From Flaveria trinervia (Eukaryota; Streptophyta; Magnoliopsida; Asterales; Asteraceae): a DNA stretch of 64,000 nt. The stretch is from contig CM046452.1 in NCBI GenBank assembly GCA_025506515.1, forward strand, positions 39,837,518 through 39,901,517. The letters run 5' to 3'. The position numbers were made by a program, and so were the translations under genes. The notes under the pieces are model-generated. The model made no database searches. It saw nothing but the letters and a program-made list of their open reading frames with translations, and was not told the DNA's origin. How positions within the stretch are numbered: the first letter of the stretch is position 1; each line of letters opens with the position of its first letter. This document shows, piece after piece, positions 32,451 through 44,943 of the stretch.

Positions 32451-32811
32451 GGCATTTATTTCCAAATCTGACATGCAAAGCGGAACTATAACAAAGTCCC
32501 CACTAATCACTCTTGATGACTTTGATACTTGTTGGAAAAAATGGAAGGCTTTATCAAGTCACTAGACTTAAGAATGTGGGACTCTATTGAAAGTGGAGCT
32601 TACATACCAAGCACCTCTTCGGCAGCTGGAGGTGGTATGATCCCAAGGGTGTGGCCGACTACTCAGATGAAGATAGAAATAGAGTAGAGATTGAGCAGAA
32701 GGCCATGACAACCCTTCAGACTGCTCTTCCAAACTCTGTATACAGAGGTTCAAGAAATGCAAAACAGCTAAACAGTTATGAGATGCATTGAAACTAATGT
32801 ATGAGGGTTCC
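32451..32811 (+). pseudogene. gag: Copia-S A gag, 5' fragment
   Basis: ATG at 32451: MAFISKSDMQSGTITKSPLI, DDFDT, then after a 1 bp change WKAFIKSLDLRMWDSIESGA, homologous to copy C gag (15769). The frame shifts again near 32640. It is cut at 32811/32812 by the reverse Gypsy-G3 solo LTR and resumes at 45321 (TCCATTGAAGCCAAGGAGAA). GTTCC is duplicated at both edges. Confidence 0.82.
32807..32811 (+). repeat. Target-site duplication, left (GTTCC)
   Basis: GTTCC before TGTATAGCCCCG; the same GTTCC follows GGGTATTACA at 45321-45325. A perfect 5 bp duplication, as expected for LTR element insertion. Confidence 0.9.
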
Positions 32812-33411
32812 TGTATAGCCCCGTTCCCGGGACACTTACTGCTGGCCAAACATCACACATAAACATATATTTACATTTAACCTTCATAAAACATCACAAC
32901 GGAACATTAAAATAACTTTTAATTTCATTATAAATGCTTTTGCAAGTTAATACAATCGTTTATTTCAAAACATCATTCATTTGAATTACAATGGAAAAAC
33001 ATTAAACAAAAGATGCCATCCAAAATGCCATGTAGCTGCCCCGTGCCATCCTGACCAATGCTCACCTTGCCAACTAGAGAATGCATAAAAAGTTAGTGTT
33101 GCTCAGTGAGTTCTAGTTTTGTAATAAAACATACTTTTCTTTCATTATAACCGTTCTTTACTTTAGCATGTGATCACACATCATACGTACGTGTAGATAA
33201 TATCATTATTACCTTCGCATTCATTCATTAACTTCCATTCATTAAAAACATCTTTGCTATTATCACACGTGATCACACATCATTCATACATCAACGTAAT
33301 CATTATTATCTTTGTCATCCTTCGTTCGTACATTTCGCACATTTCATACTTATCACACTTTTCGTACTTTATTATATTTTCACTTTTATCTAGGTCCTGT
33401 GATGTACTTAA

Positions 33412-33428
33412 CCCCCCCCCCCCCCCCC
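33412..33428 (+). repeat. Poly-C tract and CGCACAT repeats in G3
   Basis: Seventeen consecutive C. Close by at 33478-33546 is a run of ~9-10 bp units, ATCGCACAT/ATCGCATGT. The length of the C-run is prone to sequencing error. Confidence 0.85.
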
Positions 33429-34334
33429 GCCTCTAAAGGATCAGCAATTCATCTAGGTGGATTAAGTGACAAGGACCCCATATCACATATATCGCATGTA
33501 TCGCACATATCATACATCTCGCACATATCGCACGTATCGCACATATGGAGTGGACACTAGGATGGACTCCCTATGTGTGTGTGAATTCTTATGGGTTAGC
33601 CAAAATCATACGTTGTATAATACACTGTAATTAGGAAATCGCACGTATTGGAGTAATCACCAAGACTGAACTCCTACTGTGTGTATGGACCCTTATGAGT
33701 TAGCCAAAATCGCACGTTGTAAATACACACACAGTTGAGCTAACAATTCTCAATGAGTGGGAACCTCCTTTCATTTGCTTGCAAGTCTTTTCATAATTTC
33801 ATTCATTAATGCATGCATTCATTATTTTGTTTATCTTTTCGTTATCTTCCACTTTATGTTACATCACAATTAATCATTTCTTTCATGAACATTCAACACA
33901 AAGCCACAGGAATACAAACATACATAAACAGGAACATCAGCAAGATCATGCAAACCTTCATATATACCAGAATGCATACATAACTTACATCACACATACC
34001 ATCATGCATAACATCATCAATCGCACATCATCAAATGCATAACATCAATCACACGTCATCAATCACACATCATCCTACATGGCATCATCATACATACATC
34101 ATCAAATCATACCCATCATAACATCTATGACCTCAAAAAGTCAACTTACATAGCCCCCGGGATCATCCGAAGTCAAAGCATAAATTTCACATCATCATCA
34201 TCATCATCTTTTATCATTCATGCCCATTACATCATCTTTGACCTCATAAACTCAACTTGCATAGCCCCCGAGAACTTCCAAAGTAAAATCCTAAATTTCA
34301 CTTTTTGCCCAGAAAGTCAAAACTACTCTAAGTG

Positions 34335-34680
34335 TCTTTTGCATTTGTCATTTGGTTCATCCGCATTTGTTTCTGTTCATCCGCATTTATTTTACTTCAT
34401 TCTCATTTCTTTTACTTCATTCGCATTTCTTTTACTTCATCCGCATTTGTTCAGTCGCATGGTTTACTCATCCGCATTTGTTCAGTCGCATGACATACAC
34501 ATCCGCATTTGTTCACACTAAGACATTCTCCTGTAAATGCTCATCCGCATTAACTAGTTCATCCACATTTGTTGTTCAATTACATGAACCTTCTCATCCG
34601 CATTGACTTTCCTTCCGCATTGACCTTGCATCCGCATTTGTCAACACTTAAGCAGTTTTCTAAACTTAGGCGTATTAACT
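34335..34680 (-). repeat. ATGCGGATGAAC motif cluster in G3 (reverse)
   Basis: On the plus strand it reads TTCATCCGCATTTGTT and variants, about 17 copies; in LTR sense AATGCGGATGA. It begins about 690 bp from the LTR start once the Copia-K insertion is removed. Same position and motif as G2. Confidence 0.88.
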
Positions 34681-35379
34681 ACTGTTTGGGCGTATGAGCA
34701 GCGAAGGGCACACTATTCATCACATTCAATCCCCAAATCTTATCTATCATGTTCTAAGCTTAAATCTTACATTCTAAGCCTTAGAAACACAACCATAACA
34801 TGATCAAGCATAAACACACGCCACAATCACACCACACCAGCAACATACACACAGTCATTCATACGGGTATAAAAACCCAGATTTATAAAAACAAACATTC
34901 ATGCATTTCCAGCACCAAAACATTTAAAAACTAGTAAAAGAGGGGTTCTAGAACTCACCTTAGTAGCTCTTGAGTATGGCTTCTTCCAAACTCATTTGTA
35001 TTTGAGTTCAGCCACCTAGAAACCCACAAAATCACACATGACCAAACATACAAACACACATGAGCATACAATCAAGGCAGGGCCAGTTAAGAACACTTAA
35101 AATCCATGAATTCTTACCTTGAATTCAAATTTACAGCTTGTTCTTATTCAAACCGAGACTAAGAACACTTAAAAACATGGTAAATTCAGAATACGCCCAA
35201 TCAAGTGGTATGAATGTTCACAAATATAAATCAAATAATTTTCAGAATAAAATTGGTAAATTCATAAAATAAACCTGATTTGAAAAATCTCCATTATAAA
35301 CAATTTAGAATTGTTAATAAATTTTGAAATCCCAAGACCATTTCGGCTTGGGTAGATATTTCAACTTAACTTTCTTGTA

Positions 35380-38300
35380 GTGCAGATACGCCCAAAAAGA
35401 CCAATCAATACATGGTATGTGGATAGTGGGTGTAGTCGGCACATGACAGGCAATACTGCCTTGTTACAAGACTTTAAGTCAAAAGATGGAACTCACGTCG
35501 CCTTTGGTGGTGATGCTGGAGGAAAAATAATCGGTGAAGGAACAGTATCCAATGGGATAATAAGCTTTGATAAAGTCAACTTTTGTTCACAGTTGAACTT
35601 TAATCTTTTAAGCGTATCTCAAATAAGTGTCAAATCTTATTATGTTCTGTTTGATGATTCATTCTGTTATGTTTTGAAGCCAGGTTTCAAGATAAGCAAA
35701 TATTGGGTGATTGTTACAACTGAGAGAGACAGAGATGTATACAAATTGGATATGTCTCAAGTTGATCCTTCAACTGAAACAACATGCCTAATTGCAAAGG
35801 CATCAAATGATGAAAGCCAGCTATGGCATAGACGTCTCTGTCATTCAAACTTCAAGAACATGAACAAGCTTGTAGCAGGAAATCATGTAATTGGGCTTCC
35901 ATCTAAGAAGTTTGCAACAAATGATCACTGCTCAGCATGTTTGAAGGGAAAGCAACACAGAGCGTCTTATAAGTCCAAGCCTATAAACTCAACATCCAAA
36001 CCTGTCCAGATGTTACATATGGACCTTTTTGGACCAACAAACATCAAGAGTATTGGATGAAAATCATATTGTTTAGTTATCATTGATGACTTCACAAGAT
36101 TTTCATGGGTTTTCTTTCTTTATGCCAAATCTGAAACAGCTGAATTTCTAAAAGAATTTATCATTAAAGTTGAAAATCAATTAGAAAACAAAGTGAAATT
36201 AATAAGAAGTGATAATGGAACAGAATTCAAAAATGCTAACATTGAAATGTTTTGTGCACAGAAAGGGATAGCTCATCAGTTCAGTGCTCCCAGAACTCCT
36301 TAACAAAATGGAGTTGCTGAAAGGAAGAATAGAACACTGATTGAAGCTGCTCGTTCTATGTTAGCTGATGCAAAAATACCCATAACTTTTTAGGATGAAG
36401 CAATATCTACTGCGTGTTTCATTCAGAATCGAATCTTAATCGTCAAAGATAAACTGAAAACTCCATATGAGTTAATGTTTGGCAGAAAAGCAAACATAAA
36501 CTTTTTAAAATCATTTGGTTGTCCTATTATGATTCTTAATTCAAGTGATCAATTAGGAAAATTTGAAGCAAAATCTGATAATGGATTTTTCGTTGGATAT
36601 TCATCGGTTTCAAAAGCCTATCGAGTCTACAACTCTAGGACAAATGTAATTCTTGAAACATTCAACGTTAAATTTCTGGCAAATTCTTTTCCATCAGTTT
36701 CAAATGGTCCTGCATGGTTATTTGACTTAGATTCATTATCAAACTCTTTTCAATCTAATTTGTTTGATCAACCAAATTGTCTTAATTCTATAGATAAGAA
36801 GAACTCAAGAGGAGATCTTGGATCTTTCAGGGAAGATTCAGATTCTGATGACCCAGATGATTCAAGCTCAGACTACCCATTTTTGTCAGTTGTCAAGGAT
36901 TCAACAATACAAAACCATGAAAGTACAGTTTCAAATCATTCAGAGTCAATTAATCAGGAAGAATTACAAAATATTCCTAATGATGGTAATGAGTTTGTGA
37001 TACCTGAGTCTGGAATATCATCCATTTCAGGTGATGTAGTTGATACAGGTAACTTTGATTACTTCGTCAATTCACCTACTCAAGTTCCAAACTTCAATCC
37101 ACATTCTTCTACTTTGATACATGAGTTTTCCAACTTGAATCAAACAAATCTGGATGTTAATGTTCAAAGTGATGAGATTACTACATCTCGCATTCACAAG
37201 AATCATCCAATTTCTCAGATTATTGGTTCATTGAATAAGAGAACAACAAGGAGTAAATCAAAACAAGCAAATGTATGCTTATACTCTTGTTTTCTTCCTC
37301 AAATTGTTCCTAAAAATGTTACCGAAGCATTAAAGGACAATGGTTGGATAGAAGCCATCCAAGAAGAATTACTTCAATTCCACAAACAAGAAGTGTGGAA
37401 TTTGGTGGATCTACCTGAAGGAGAAAATGCAATTGGCACGAAATGGTTATTTAGAAATAAGACTGATGATCGTGGTGTTGTAATAAGGAATAAAGCGAGA
37501 GTTGTTGCACAAGGATACACACAGGAAGAAGGTATAGATTATGATGAAGTGTTTGCACCAGTTGCAAGACTTGAATCAATTCGAGTTTTTCTGGCTTATG
37601 CTTCATTCATGAAATTCAAGGTGTATCAAATGGATGTAAAGGGTGCATTTCTATATGGTCCAATCACTGATGATGTGTTTGTGAAGCAACCTCTAGGCTT
37701 TGAGGATGCACAATTTCCACATCGAGTATATAAACTGAGTAAAGCTTTATATGGACTTCATCAAGTCCCTAGAATTCGGTATGAGACGTTATCACAACAC
37801 TTAATCCAACATGGATACACACGAGGGAAAATTGATCCAACTTTATTCATAAAGAAGGATAATAATGATCTTTTTTGTGTACAAGTGTATGTTGATGACA
37901 TCATATTTGGTTCTACCTATCCAAAATTGTGCAATGAACTTGAAGAAATCATGAAATCTCAATTCCAAATGAGTTCTATACGAGAGATTAACTTCTTTCT
38001 TGGACTTCAAGTCAAGCAAACTACAGATGGAATCTTTATCAATCAAGAAAAGTTTGTTGACAAGCTCTTGAAGAAATTTAAGTTGCAAGATTGTCAGTCC
38101 ATACGAACTCCAGCAGATGTTAACACCAAGATTGAACCTAATCCAAAAGGAAAATCTATTGACCAAGCATTTTACAGATCAATGATTGGATCTTTGATGT
38201 ATCTTACTGCATCTAGACCAGACATTATGTATGCTGTTTGTGTATGTGCCAGGTATCAATCAGACCCGAAAGAATCTCACTTAATTGTTGTCAAAAGGAT

Positions 38301-38791
38301 ATTCAGGTATCTCAAAGCCTTAGGGCTTTGGTATCCTTACGAGGGTAACTTTGAACTATATGGATATACAGATAGTGATTATGGTGGATGCTGTCAAGAT
38401 AGAAAATCTACTTTGGGTGGGTGTCAAATTTCTTGGTCCCAGATTAGTCTCATGGCAATGTAAGAAACAAACAAATGTCTCTGTTTCAACTGTAGAAGCT
38501 GAGTACATTGCTGCATCAACAGGATGTTCTCAAATCCTTTGGTTGCAAAATCAATTACTGGATTATGGATTCAACTTTCTTAAAACACCAATTTACGTTG
38601 ATAACACAACTGCTATGTTCATAACAGCTAATCCTGTTCAACATTCAAAAACAAAACATATCGAAATTCGATATCATTTTCTTAGAGATAACTATGAAAA
38701 AGGATTAATCATATTGATTCAAATTGCAATAGAAAAACAATTGGTAGATCTATTTACTAAAGCCTTCCTACTAGGACGGTTTGATTATTAG
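35380..38791 (+). pseudogene. pol: Copia-K A pol (PR-INT-RT-RNase H), nearly complete
   Basis: Protease WYVDSGCSRHMTG (35413-35451). GAG-pre-integrase LWHRRLCHSNFKNMN and HCSACLKGKQH. Integrase DDE: VIIDDFTRFSWVFF, IRSDNGTEFKN, QNGVAERKNRTL. RT: NGWIEAIQEELLQFHKQEVW near 37340, YVDD intact at 37888-37899. RNase H: DSDYGG, STVEAEYIAAS. There are three stops in the first half (36058, 36301, 36391), all in one frame, the later ones in codons for conserved Gln and probably Trp; a 9 bp deletion near 38315; and a 1 bp insertion near 38430 that shifts the frame. No ATG opens the frame; upstream there is a stop at 35353. It is the best preserved pol of the window but not functional. Confidence 0.9.
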
Positions 38792-38793
38792 TA

Positions 38794-40305
38794 GAATCAA
38801 TTGTCTTATAAATCATATGTGATCTCCCTAAATCAAAAGATAATAATAAGTGATACTCTCATTGTTAATTGCCTGTTTATACTTTTTTTGTGTGTGTGAT
38901 TTTTTGTTTTTCATAGAAAAATCAAATACAAAAATATATATCAAAAATACAAAAATAGAGTTTTTTTAGAAAGGATTATGTTTTGCAACATGTGAGAAAT
39001 GATAGTACATTAGTGAGATCAGTTGCATACTTCACACATTATTAAAGTCTAGTCATGATCAGATATGATGTGTAGACAATATCTTACTATTATGCTGTAC
39101 AAGTAAATTCTTGTGATCAAACTAAACATACATGCTTGTGTGTATTCATCTGAGTACTTTTGAGTTGTTTGAGCTTATGAGAATGAATGTTTGTTAAGAT
39201 ACATCTCTCACACCTGCTGAAACTATGTGAAATCATGAGATCTGTTACAAAGCATCATTTCACTTCTCTGTTATGAGTCATCATAGACCTGAAGTACTGA
39301 GATATCCTCTGTTGTAAGTCATTACAGACCTGGAATCTCTTTTTTGATGCAAAAAGATGCCAATGTGCACAACCTATTCAAATGAATAGTCAGAGCTGAT
39401 CAAATGGTTATCCATGATCATCCTCTATAAACTAAGTAACATGAACTCTGGTGATATCTATGTTTCAGGTAATAAGTTGAGCATGTGTTCTTTCTTACAT
39501 TTCATGACGATAGTTGCGCTCTCTTAGTCTCTGTATGCTTTACACCATGTCATATCTAAATCAACACTAATCAATCCAAGAATTGAAAAGTAAGTGAGTT
39601 GATAATTGTGTCAAAAACACTCATTGTATGTCCTTAGATCTTGTGTCTCCTTTGCTGTGATATTACTGACCTGGAACACACTTGATCAGGATTTATTCAT
39701 TGTCTATGACTCTCCACATTTATTTTATTTTAATGTGCTGATCTTCATTAATATGATCTCTCTGCAGACATTTATTCTATGCTTAATATTAGATTTTGAT
39801 TCTATTTTCATTTTTCTTTTATGCATGTCTTTATGTGTGAAGGCAATGTCTCAATGTGCTGTGTGATCTTATTCTCTTTCATAAGAAACTTATAAGTTTT
39901 TCAAACTTAAAAGTTTAGGGGGAGTAATAACTGAAAGACTTGTTCTTAGAAAATATTCAATAATCGTAATCAAAATTTGTAATGTTGAATTGAAAGGATT
40001 ATGCTTTATGTTCAAAGTATTTGTGTAAATTGAAAATAGAATGTGTTTGAAAATTAAAATATGAATCTACATAATCTTTGCAAATAAATGATTTTTAAGT
40101 TGAAAATCAGATGATATTTGATTTTATGTTGAGACTAAAATGAAGGGACAAAAGAAATTTAAAAACAAATAGAAAATAAAAATGTTATAAATTGAAAGCG
40201 CAATATGCAAAAAGTTCAAAATTTGGGGATCTAAATTGTAAAAAGTGTGCAAGTGAAGAAATTGGAAATCACAAGTGTTTAAATCATGAAAGTCAACTCA
40301 TGCAC
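38794..40305 (+). other. Copia-K non-coding spacer between pol and the extra-ORF module
   Basis: About 1.5 kb, conserved in reverse in copy B (about 63030-61530), without a credible ORF. It includes a PPT-like tract (39914-39928). Short plus-strand frames such as 39606-39866 are not conserved with copy B. Confidence 0.7.
39914..39928 (+). promoter_or_regulatory. Internal PPT-like tract of Copia-K
   Basis: GTTTAGGGGGAGTAA, exactly matched in copy B (61945-61931, minus). It resembles the terminal PPT (CTTAAGGGGAG at 44930) yet lies 5 kb upstream. It could be a central PPT or the relic of an earlier element end. Confidence 0.6.
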
Positions 40306-40309
40306 ATAA

Positions 40310-40735
40310 ACAGTGCACATGCGTCTCAATAGGAGCATGATGAAATATTCAGGATTATACAAGTGTTTGATTCATTCCCATGCGTCTAAACAGTTGTAAT
40401 ACATCTAAAAATTTCAAGTGTTGGGTGTTTGTGATAATCCCATGCGTTTAAATAGTGTTTCTGTGTTAGACGTTTGTCATGTCTCATACGTCTAAATAGT
40501 TTCAAAATTTCAAGTGTTAGACGTTTCACAAAGTCCATGCGACTAAACAGTGCAAAAGCGCCTAAACAGTGCAAAAGCGCCTAAACAGTGCTTATGCGTC
40601 TAATTAGTTCTCATGCGTCTGACTTAAAACGCACAATAGTGTTCATGCGTCTAACAAAATAAGTGAATTCTAGGTTTTCATACGCCCAAACAGGGACCAT
40701 ACGTCCGAACAGGGCTCATACGCCTAAAAATTTCA
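40310..40735 (+). repeat. CATGCGTCTAAACAGTG motif cluster of Copia-K A
   Basis: About 18 units, CATGCG(T/A)CTAAA(C/T)AGTG and variants (AAGCGCCTAAACAGTGC, CATACGTCCGAACAGGG). Some are in the opposite orientation (GTGTTAGACGTTT at 40462 and 40526). Copy B has the orthologous cluster at 61080-61530. Confidence 0.9.
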
Positions 40736-40737
40736 CT

Positions 40738-40745
40738 TATATATA
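40738..40745 (+). promoter_or_regulatory. Candidate TATA box of the Copia-K internal promoter
   Basis: CACTTATATATATTG immediately follows the motif cluster. Copy B has GATATAAATTG at the same place (61067-61061, minus). A 5' UTR intron is predicted downstream. Confidence 0.5.
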
Positions 40746-40891
40746 TTGAACACTTATATGTATTTCCCATTTACACTTCAAAATATCAGAACAAAACCCT
40801 CGAACTGCGACTGTCGAGCATCATCACATCCATATTTCATGAGAAATCAAATCAAATCCTTTGAGTATACATTGTATTTGAATATATAAAC

Positions 40892-41380
40892 GTATGTTTT
40901 TGATTATATATAAATTTTGGGTTAAATCAGTGCTTTGTCATAGACGGTTGAATGCTATTTCGGCATTCGAACTAATATAATCCGAGTTTAATCTGATCAA
41001 ATGACTATCATATCAAAAATTGATACTGGATTATTGATAAGAACACATTTTCGAGTCTGTTGATGTATTGTTTTGATCTTAAAGTGAAAATTTTTTGTTG
41101 ATGATGAACTCAGTCGATTCTACATAGTCGAAGAAGAAGAAGATGAACAGACAATCATTCTTTGAACAAAAATAAATAAAAATTAAAATTAAATCAAAAT
41201 TGAAATGTTAAATAATAAATTCAAAATGAATAAAGATTAATATTTTACAATTTGAAATCTTAATTCAAAAGTAAAAATAAAAAGGTCAAATTCAAAGGTC
41301 AAAATCAAAAGTCATATGTAGAAATAAATTTCATTAATCAATCTTCAATGTTCTCATAATACTTTTGTTGTGCTTTGCAG
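40892..41380 (+). other. Predicted 5' UTR intron before the Copia-K extra ORF
   Basis: Donor AAC/GTATGT at 40892 and acceptor TGTGCTTTGCAG/ATGG ending at 41380, one base before the ATG. In copy B the donor is the perfect AAC/GTAAGT (60912) and the acceptor GTTTTGCAG (60503) again touches the ATG. No transcript is available to me. Confidence 0.45.
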
Positions 41381-44300
41381 ATGGCAGATTTAAAATTTGA
41401 GCCAAAGCATAATGTAGTTGTATTTTAGATGATGAAAACAGAGAAGCTACTGGATATGAAGATATTATCAGATTTTTACTCAGAACAAAATATGTGTATG
41501 CCATGTGTGCAAGGCCCATGATAAATGGAAGAATGATTAAAAAATTCTGGAGAACTGCTCAAGTTGAAAGAGATGATCGAGGAAACAAAGCTTTAAGAGC
41601 CTTCATCACATCATAAAGAATGTTTGAAGTTTCTGAAGAAGCAATTAGACAAGCTCTAAGACTGGGTGATAATGATCCTGAAGATTTATCAGAATATACA
41701 TTTAATGAATGTAGAGAAGTTTTTATCCAGATCATTTCCCTAAGAAGCAATTTTTCAGAGCTTGTGTATTTAAGCATTAGAAGCTTTTATGCTAAATCTT
41801 TCAACATTGCATGTCAAAAAGAAGTGCGGGTTGGGATTCATTCCTTGTAGACATTGCATCTCCAATTATAGCCTTATCCACAAACAGAAGATTTAATATG
41901 GCTAAGTGGATAGTGAATGGATTCATTTTTAATCTAGAAAGAGGAGTAAGGCATAAGTATTTGATGTACCCAAGATTTTTTCAACTTCTTATTAATGATG
42001 CAAATCCAGATCTGTATGTTGAAGAAGTTATTGGTGAAAAGATTCAGTTAGAGCACATATCAGAGATTGTTTACAAAAGACTGGCAATGATCACTGGTGC
42101 TCAAAACATTCCAATTTTTGATTATATCAGGAATGTATCAATGGATGAAGTTGATGTTACTCAGCCACAGTTCCATCTAACTGTAGAAGAACCAATAGAT
42201 CCAAATGATCTGATTGCAGATGTAGAAGTTAATGAAGAAAGTGATGATGATGTGTCTAAAATTTCATAAAGTGAAGAAAGTGATGATGATGATGATGATG
42301 GTAATGATGATGCCACTGAGGCAAATCAAGAAGGAAATGAAGAAAGAAATGCAGAAGATACTACAAATGAGACACAACCTATGATTGAAGAAAATGTTGA
42401 GGAAGATGTACAAGAAAGAAATTCTCAAAATCAAACATTTGAGTCTGACTTTATAAATGATAATTTATTCAATCCAGTATTTGAAATTGATACAAATGAA
42501 GGAGCAGAAGAAATCCCTGTTAGTATGTCACACAATGTGTCTATACAAACAGAGGAAATAGTTGACATTGATGAGATTGAAAAATTGAAAGAAGAAAATT
42601 TAAGCAAAGAAAAAGAGATTGAAGAGTTGAAAGTGGAAAATGAAAGAATAAAAGAGATAATCAGATCTTGTGAAAAAGAAATTCAAAAGCTCAAAGATGA
42701 AAATTTAAAGTTGTCTGAAGAAAATGCATTAAAAGATGAAGAGATTGTAAGGTTTGCCAAAAGATAAAGAAGATGTGATCAAGAACTTTGAAGTAATGAT
42801 TAAAGATTATGATAGTCTTGAGAAATTCAAGAAATTATCTGAAGAAAATGAAAATCTCAAAGCTGAATTGCTAAAGGAAAAAAGAAGCTCAGAAATCTAT
42901 ATCACCAGTACATGTGATCAGTACTGAGATGCAGGTTGAAGAAACTATTGAGCAAAGAAAAGGCAAAAGGAAAGTGAATAAATTAGAAGATATTGGTCAA
43001 ACTGAATCCTCTTCGAAGCTTCAAAGAACTGAAGAATCCATTGAAGAGCAAAATGTTCAAGAACGATTGATGCTTTAGATGATATTGAAGAAATATACAA
43101 TGATGATTGGTATCATGAAGTTCTAGATAATAAAGATATTGATGAAGGTGAATTTGTGTCACATCTCTCTTCAAAAGAACATATTCAAGTACAAGATGAA
43201 GTACCACAAGAATTTGAAGAAAAAATATATTATCTTGTGAACATGAAATACAATCGAGTATATTTGGATGGACTGACTGTTTCTCAGATTAATGATGAAT
43301 ACGAGAAATGTATCTATGCAGAGTCAGTTGCTTCAATAGATCCAAATGAGATAGTTGTAGAGCATGGTGAATGGATAAGATGAAAAGAAGTAATAAATGT
43401 AGAAGAACTGTCTAGTTCTGAGTTGCACCATCCTGATCCAGATGATATGAGTATTCCCGCTCTTAGATCATGGTTGCAAGCTAGAAATTACCCTTGGAGG
43501 AAGCTGAAGAGATTACAATCTGTATCTTTGAGAAATCTTGTCAGAAGCTTTCAAGAAACTAAGAAACAAATGAAGAAAATAATAGTGCTTGATACAGATA
43601 ACCCTCAGTATCTTGAAATAACAAAAAGAACAAGAATGTTAAAGCCTCAGGAGATAAAACGAATGTCAAGATTTGATGATGCTCATGCTCATAGAAAAGA
43701 ATTGATAGAAATGTTTGATGATCCAGAAAGACAAACTTATAAAGCATCAACTGAACAAAGGCATATTCTTGATAGTTCAAGAACAACCGGAGACTTGGTA
43801 AGAAACATATTGCAAAAAGGACAATCAGTTGCTGAACTGTTGAATGCTATGATTGCTCCAAATTTTACCAACGAAGTAAAGATCATTGCATGGAAGTATG
43901 ATGAAGTGTTTGATGCATTTTTGATAAAGAGAGTAAATGTTGTATGTGATGTTTATCATTTTTACTCCAGTATCATAAAACTTCCTATGCAATATTTAAA
44001 AGAGCTAAATAGATTACCTCTGATCAATCCTTCTGATTCAAAGCGTGGGAAGATGTTTGTAGAATTATTAAGAAGAGGATTGGATAGATCAAGTAATTTT
44101 CTTAACACTAGATGTGATCAAGAGGACAAAGAGTATTTTGTTACTCTGAAGAAAAACAAGAAGCTTAAGGGAGTCCAATCAGAAGAATAACATTCTTTGA
44201 TAGAATTTTGTGATAAATATTTTGAAAAAGTTACAACTCCTGGACTGAAAGTGATTGAAGGTAATCAAAACTCAAAGCCAATTCTCAGATGGTTTTATAA

Positions 44301-44847
44301 CACTAAGACATTTGAGCTGAAGTTAGTCCGAAATCTAGAAAGATGGGATGAGGTCATGATTACTTTATTTGGAGTTTTTGAACTAAAACTGTTACATCCA
44401 AGTTATATTTCATTTTTGTCAGTCCAAAAATTTGAGAAAGTATCTCCTGAAGTGGCTGAGCAAGACAAGAAATATTTCATTTCTATTATCAATCTGATGA
44501 ATGCTGCCATGGAAAGAATATCTTTGAGAAAAGCTCTTCCGTATGCCAACATTGTCAAGAAAGGTATTAAAGATATTGAATTCATGAGAATATCAAGGAA
44601 AGGGGTATTAGAAGTATACTCAAAGGAAAGTAACACGCCTATTGAGTTATATGCTAATATTGATATTTCATGTCTTTCAAAAGATACATTGGAAAGAATG
44701 AATAAGATGGAGATTAAAACAAATGAAGCTAAACCCGAACAAGGCATTCTTGCAAGTAAATTCAAGTCTGCAATATCAAAAGATTTGAAAGAATTACAGA
44801 AGCCAATGTTCAAAGTCAAAGAAGAACCACCAAATTACTTTGAATGA
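41381..44847 (+). pseudogene. Copia-K A extra 3' ORF
   Basis: ATG at 41381, MADLKFEPKHNVV, then in the original frame FLLRTKYVYAMCARPMINGR, FWRTAQVERDD, VSEEAIRQALRLGDNDPEDL, KYLMYPRFFQLLIND (42000). After about 280 residues comes an Asp/Glu/Ser-rich stretch (42220-42330), a heptad-like coiled coil (42560-42870, IEELKVENERIKE), and a long C-terminal domain (43160-44847) with LRSWLQARNYPWRKLKRLQS and a lysine-rich end (FKVKEEPPNYFE). Breaks: 1 bp deletion near 41427, stop at 41614, a frameshift near 41750, and stops at 42267, 42764, 43381 and 44188. Full length would be ~1,150 aa. No known enzyme motif or membrane segment. Copy B is more intact. Confidence 0.75.
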
Positions 44848-44929
44848 TGAAGTCAAGGCTGAAGATAGAATTGAAGATAAAGTTAGCAGTCAAAGCTTGA
44901 AGGTTTTGAAGACTGAAGACCATGTCAAT

Positions 44930-44943
44930 CTTAAGGGGAGTAT
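44930..44943 (+). promoter_or_regulatory. Copia-K A polypurine tract
   Basis: TCTTAAGGGGAGTAT just before LTR start TGTTAAG at 44944. Copy B has CTTAGGGGGAG (56929-56919, minus). Confidence 0.8.

Larger units (their letters stand above)
32812..35170 (-). repeat. Gypsy-G3 solo LTR (reverse), 3' part
   Basis: Reverse complement of a Gypsy-G LTR: the minus-strand end CGGGAACGGGGCTATACA matches GGAACGGGGCCTTACA of G2. It has a motif cluster at 34335-34680 and the leader region up to about 35170, where similarity to G2 (GGTAAGAATTCAT near 35110) stops and Copia-K A begins. The LTR start is at 45120-45320. The two parts total about 2.56 kb, close to G2 (2656 bp). There is no gypsy coding sequence. 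Confidence 0.85.

Noticed and set aside
33254..33560. His/Ser/Ile-rich ORFs around the poly-C tract
   Set aside because: Frames produced by CATATCGCACAT simple repeats inside an LTR.
39606..39866. 86-codon hydrophobic ORF in the Copia-K spacer
   Set aside because: The frame is not kept in copy B and it lies in AT-rich non-coding DNA.
44403..44819. 138-codon minus-strand ORF
   Set aside because: Antisense shadow of the Copia-K accessory ORF; the same shadow appears at 56930-57343 opposite copy B.
41381..44847. Envelope-like gene in Copia-K
   Set aside because: Position fits, but no signal peptide, transmembrane helix or fusion-like segment is seen; content is acidic and coiled-coil.
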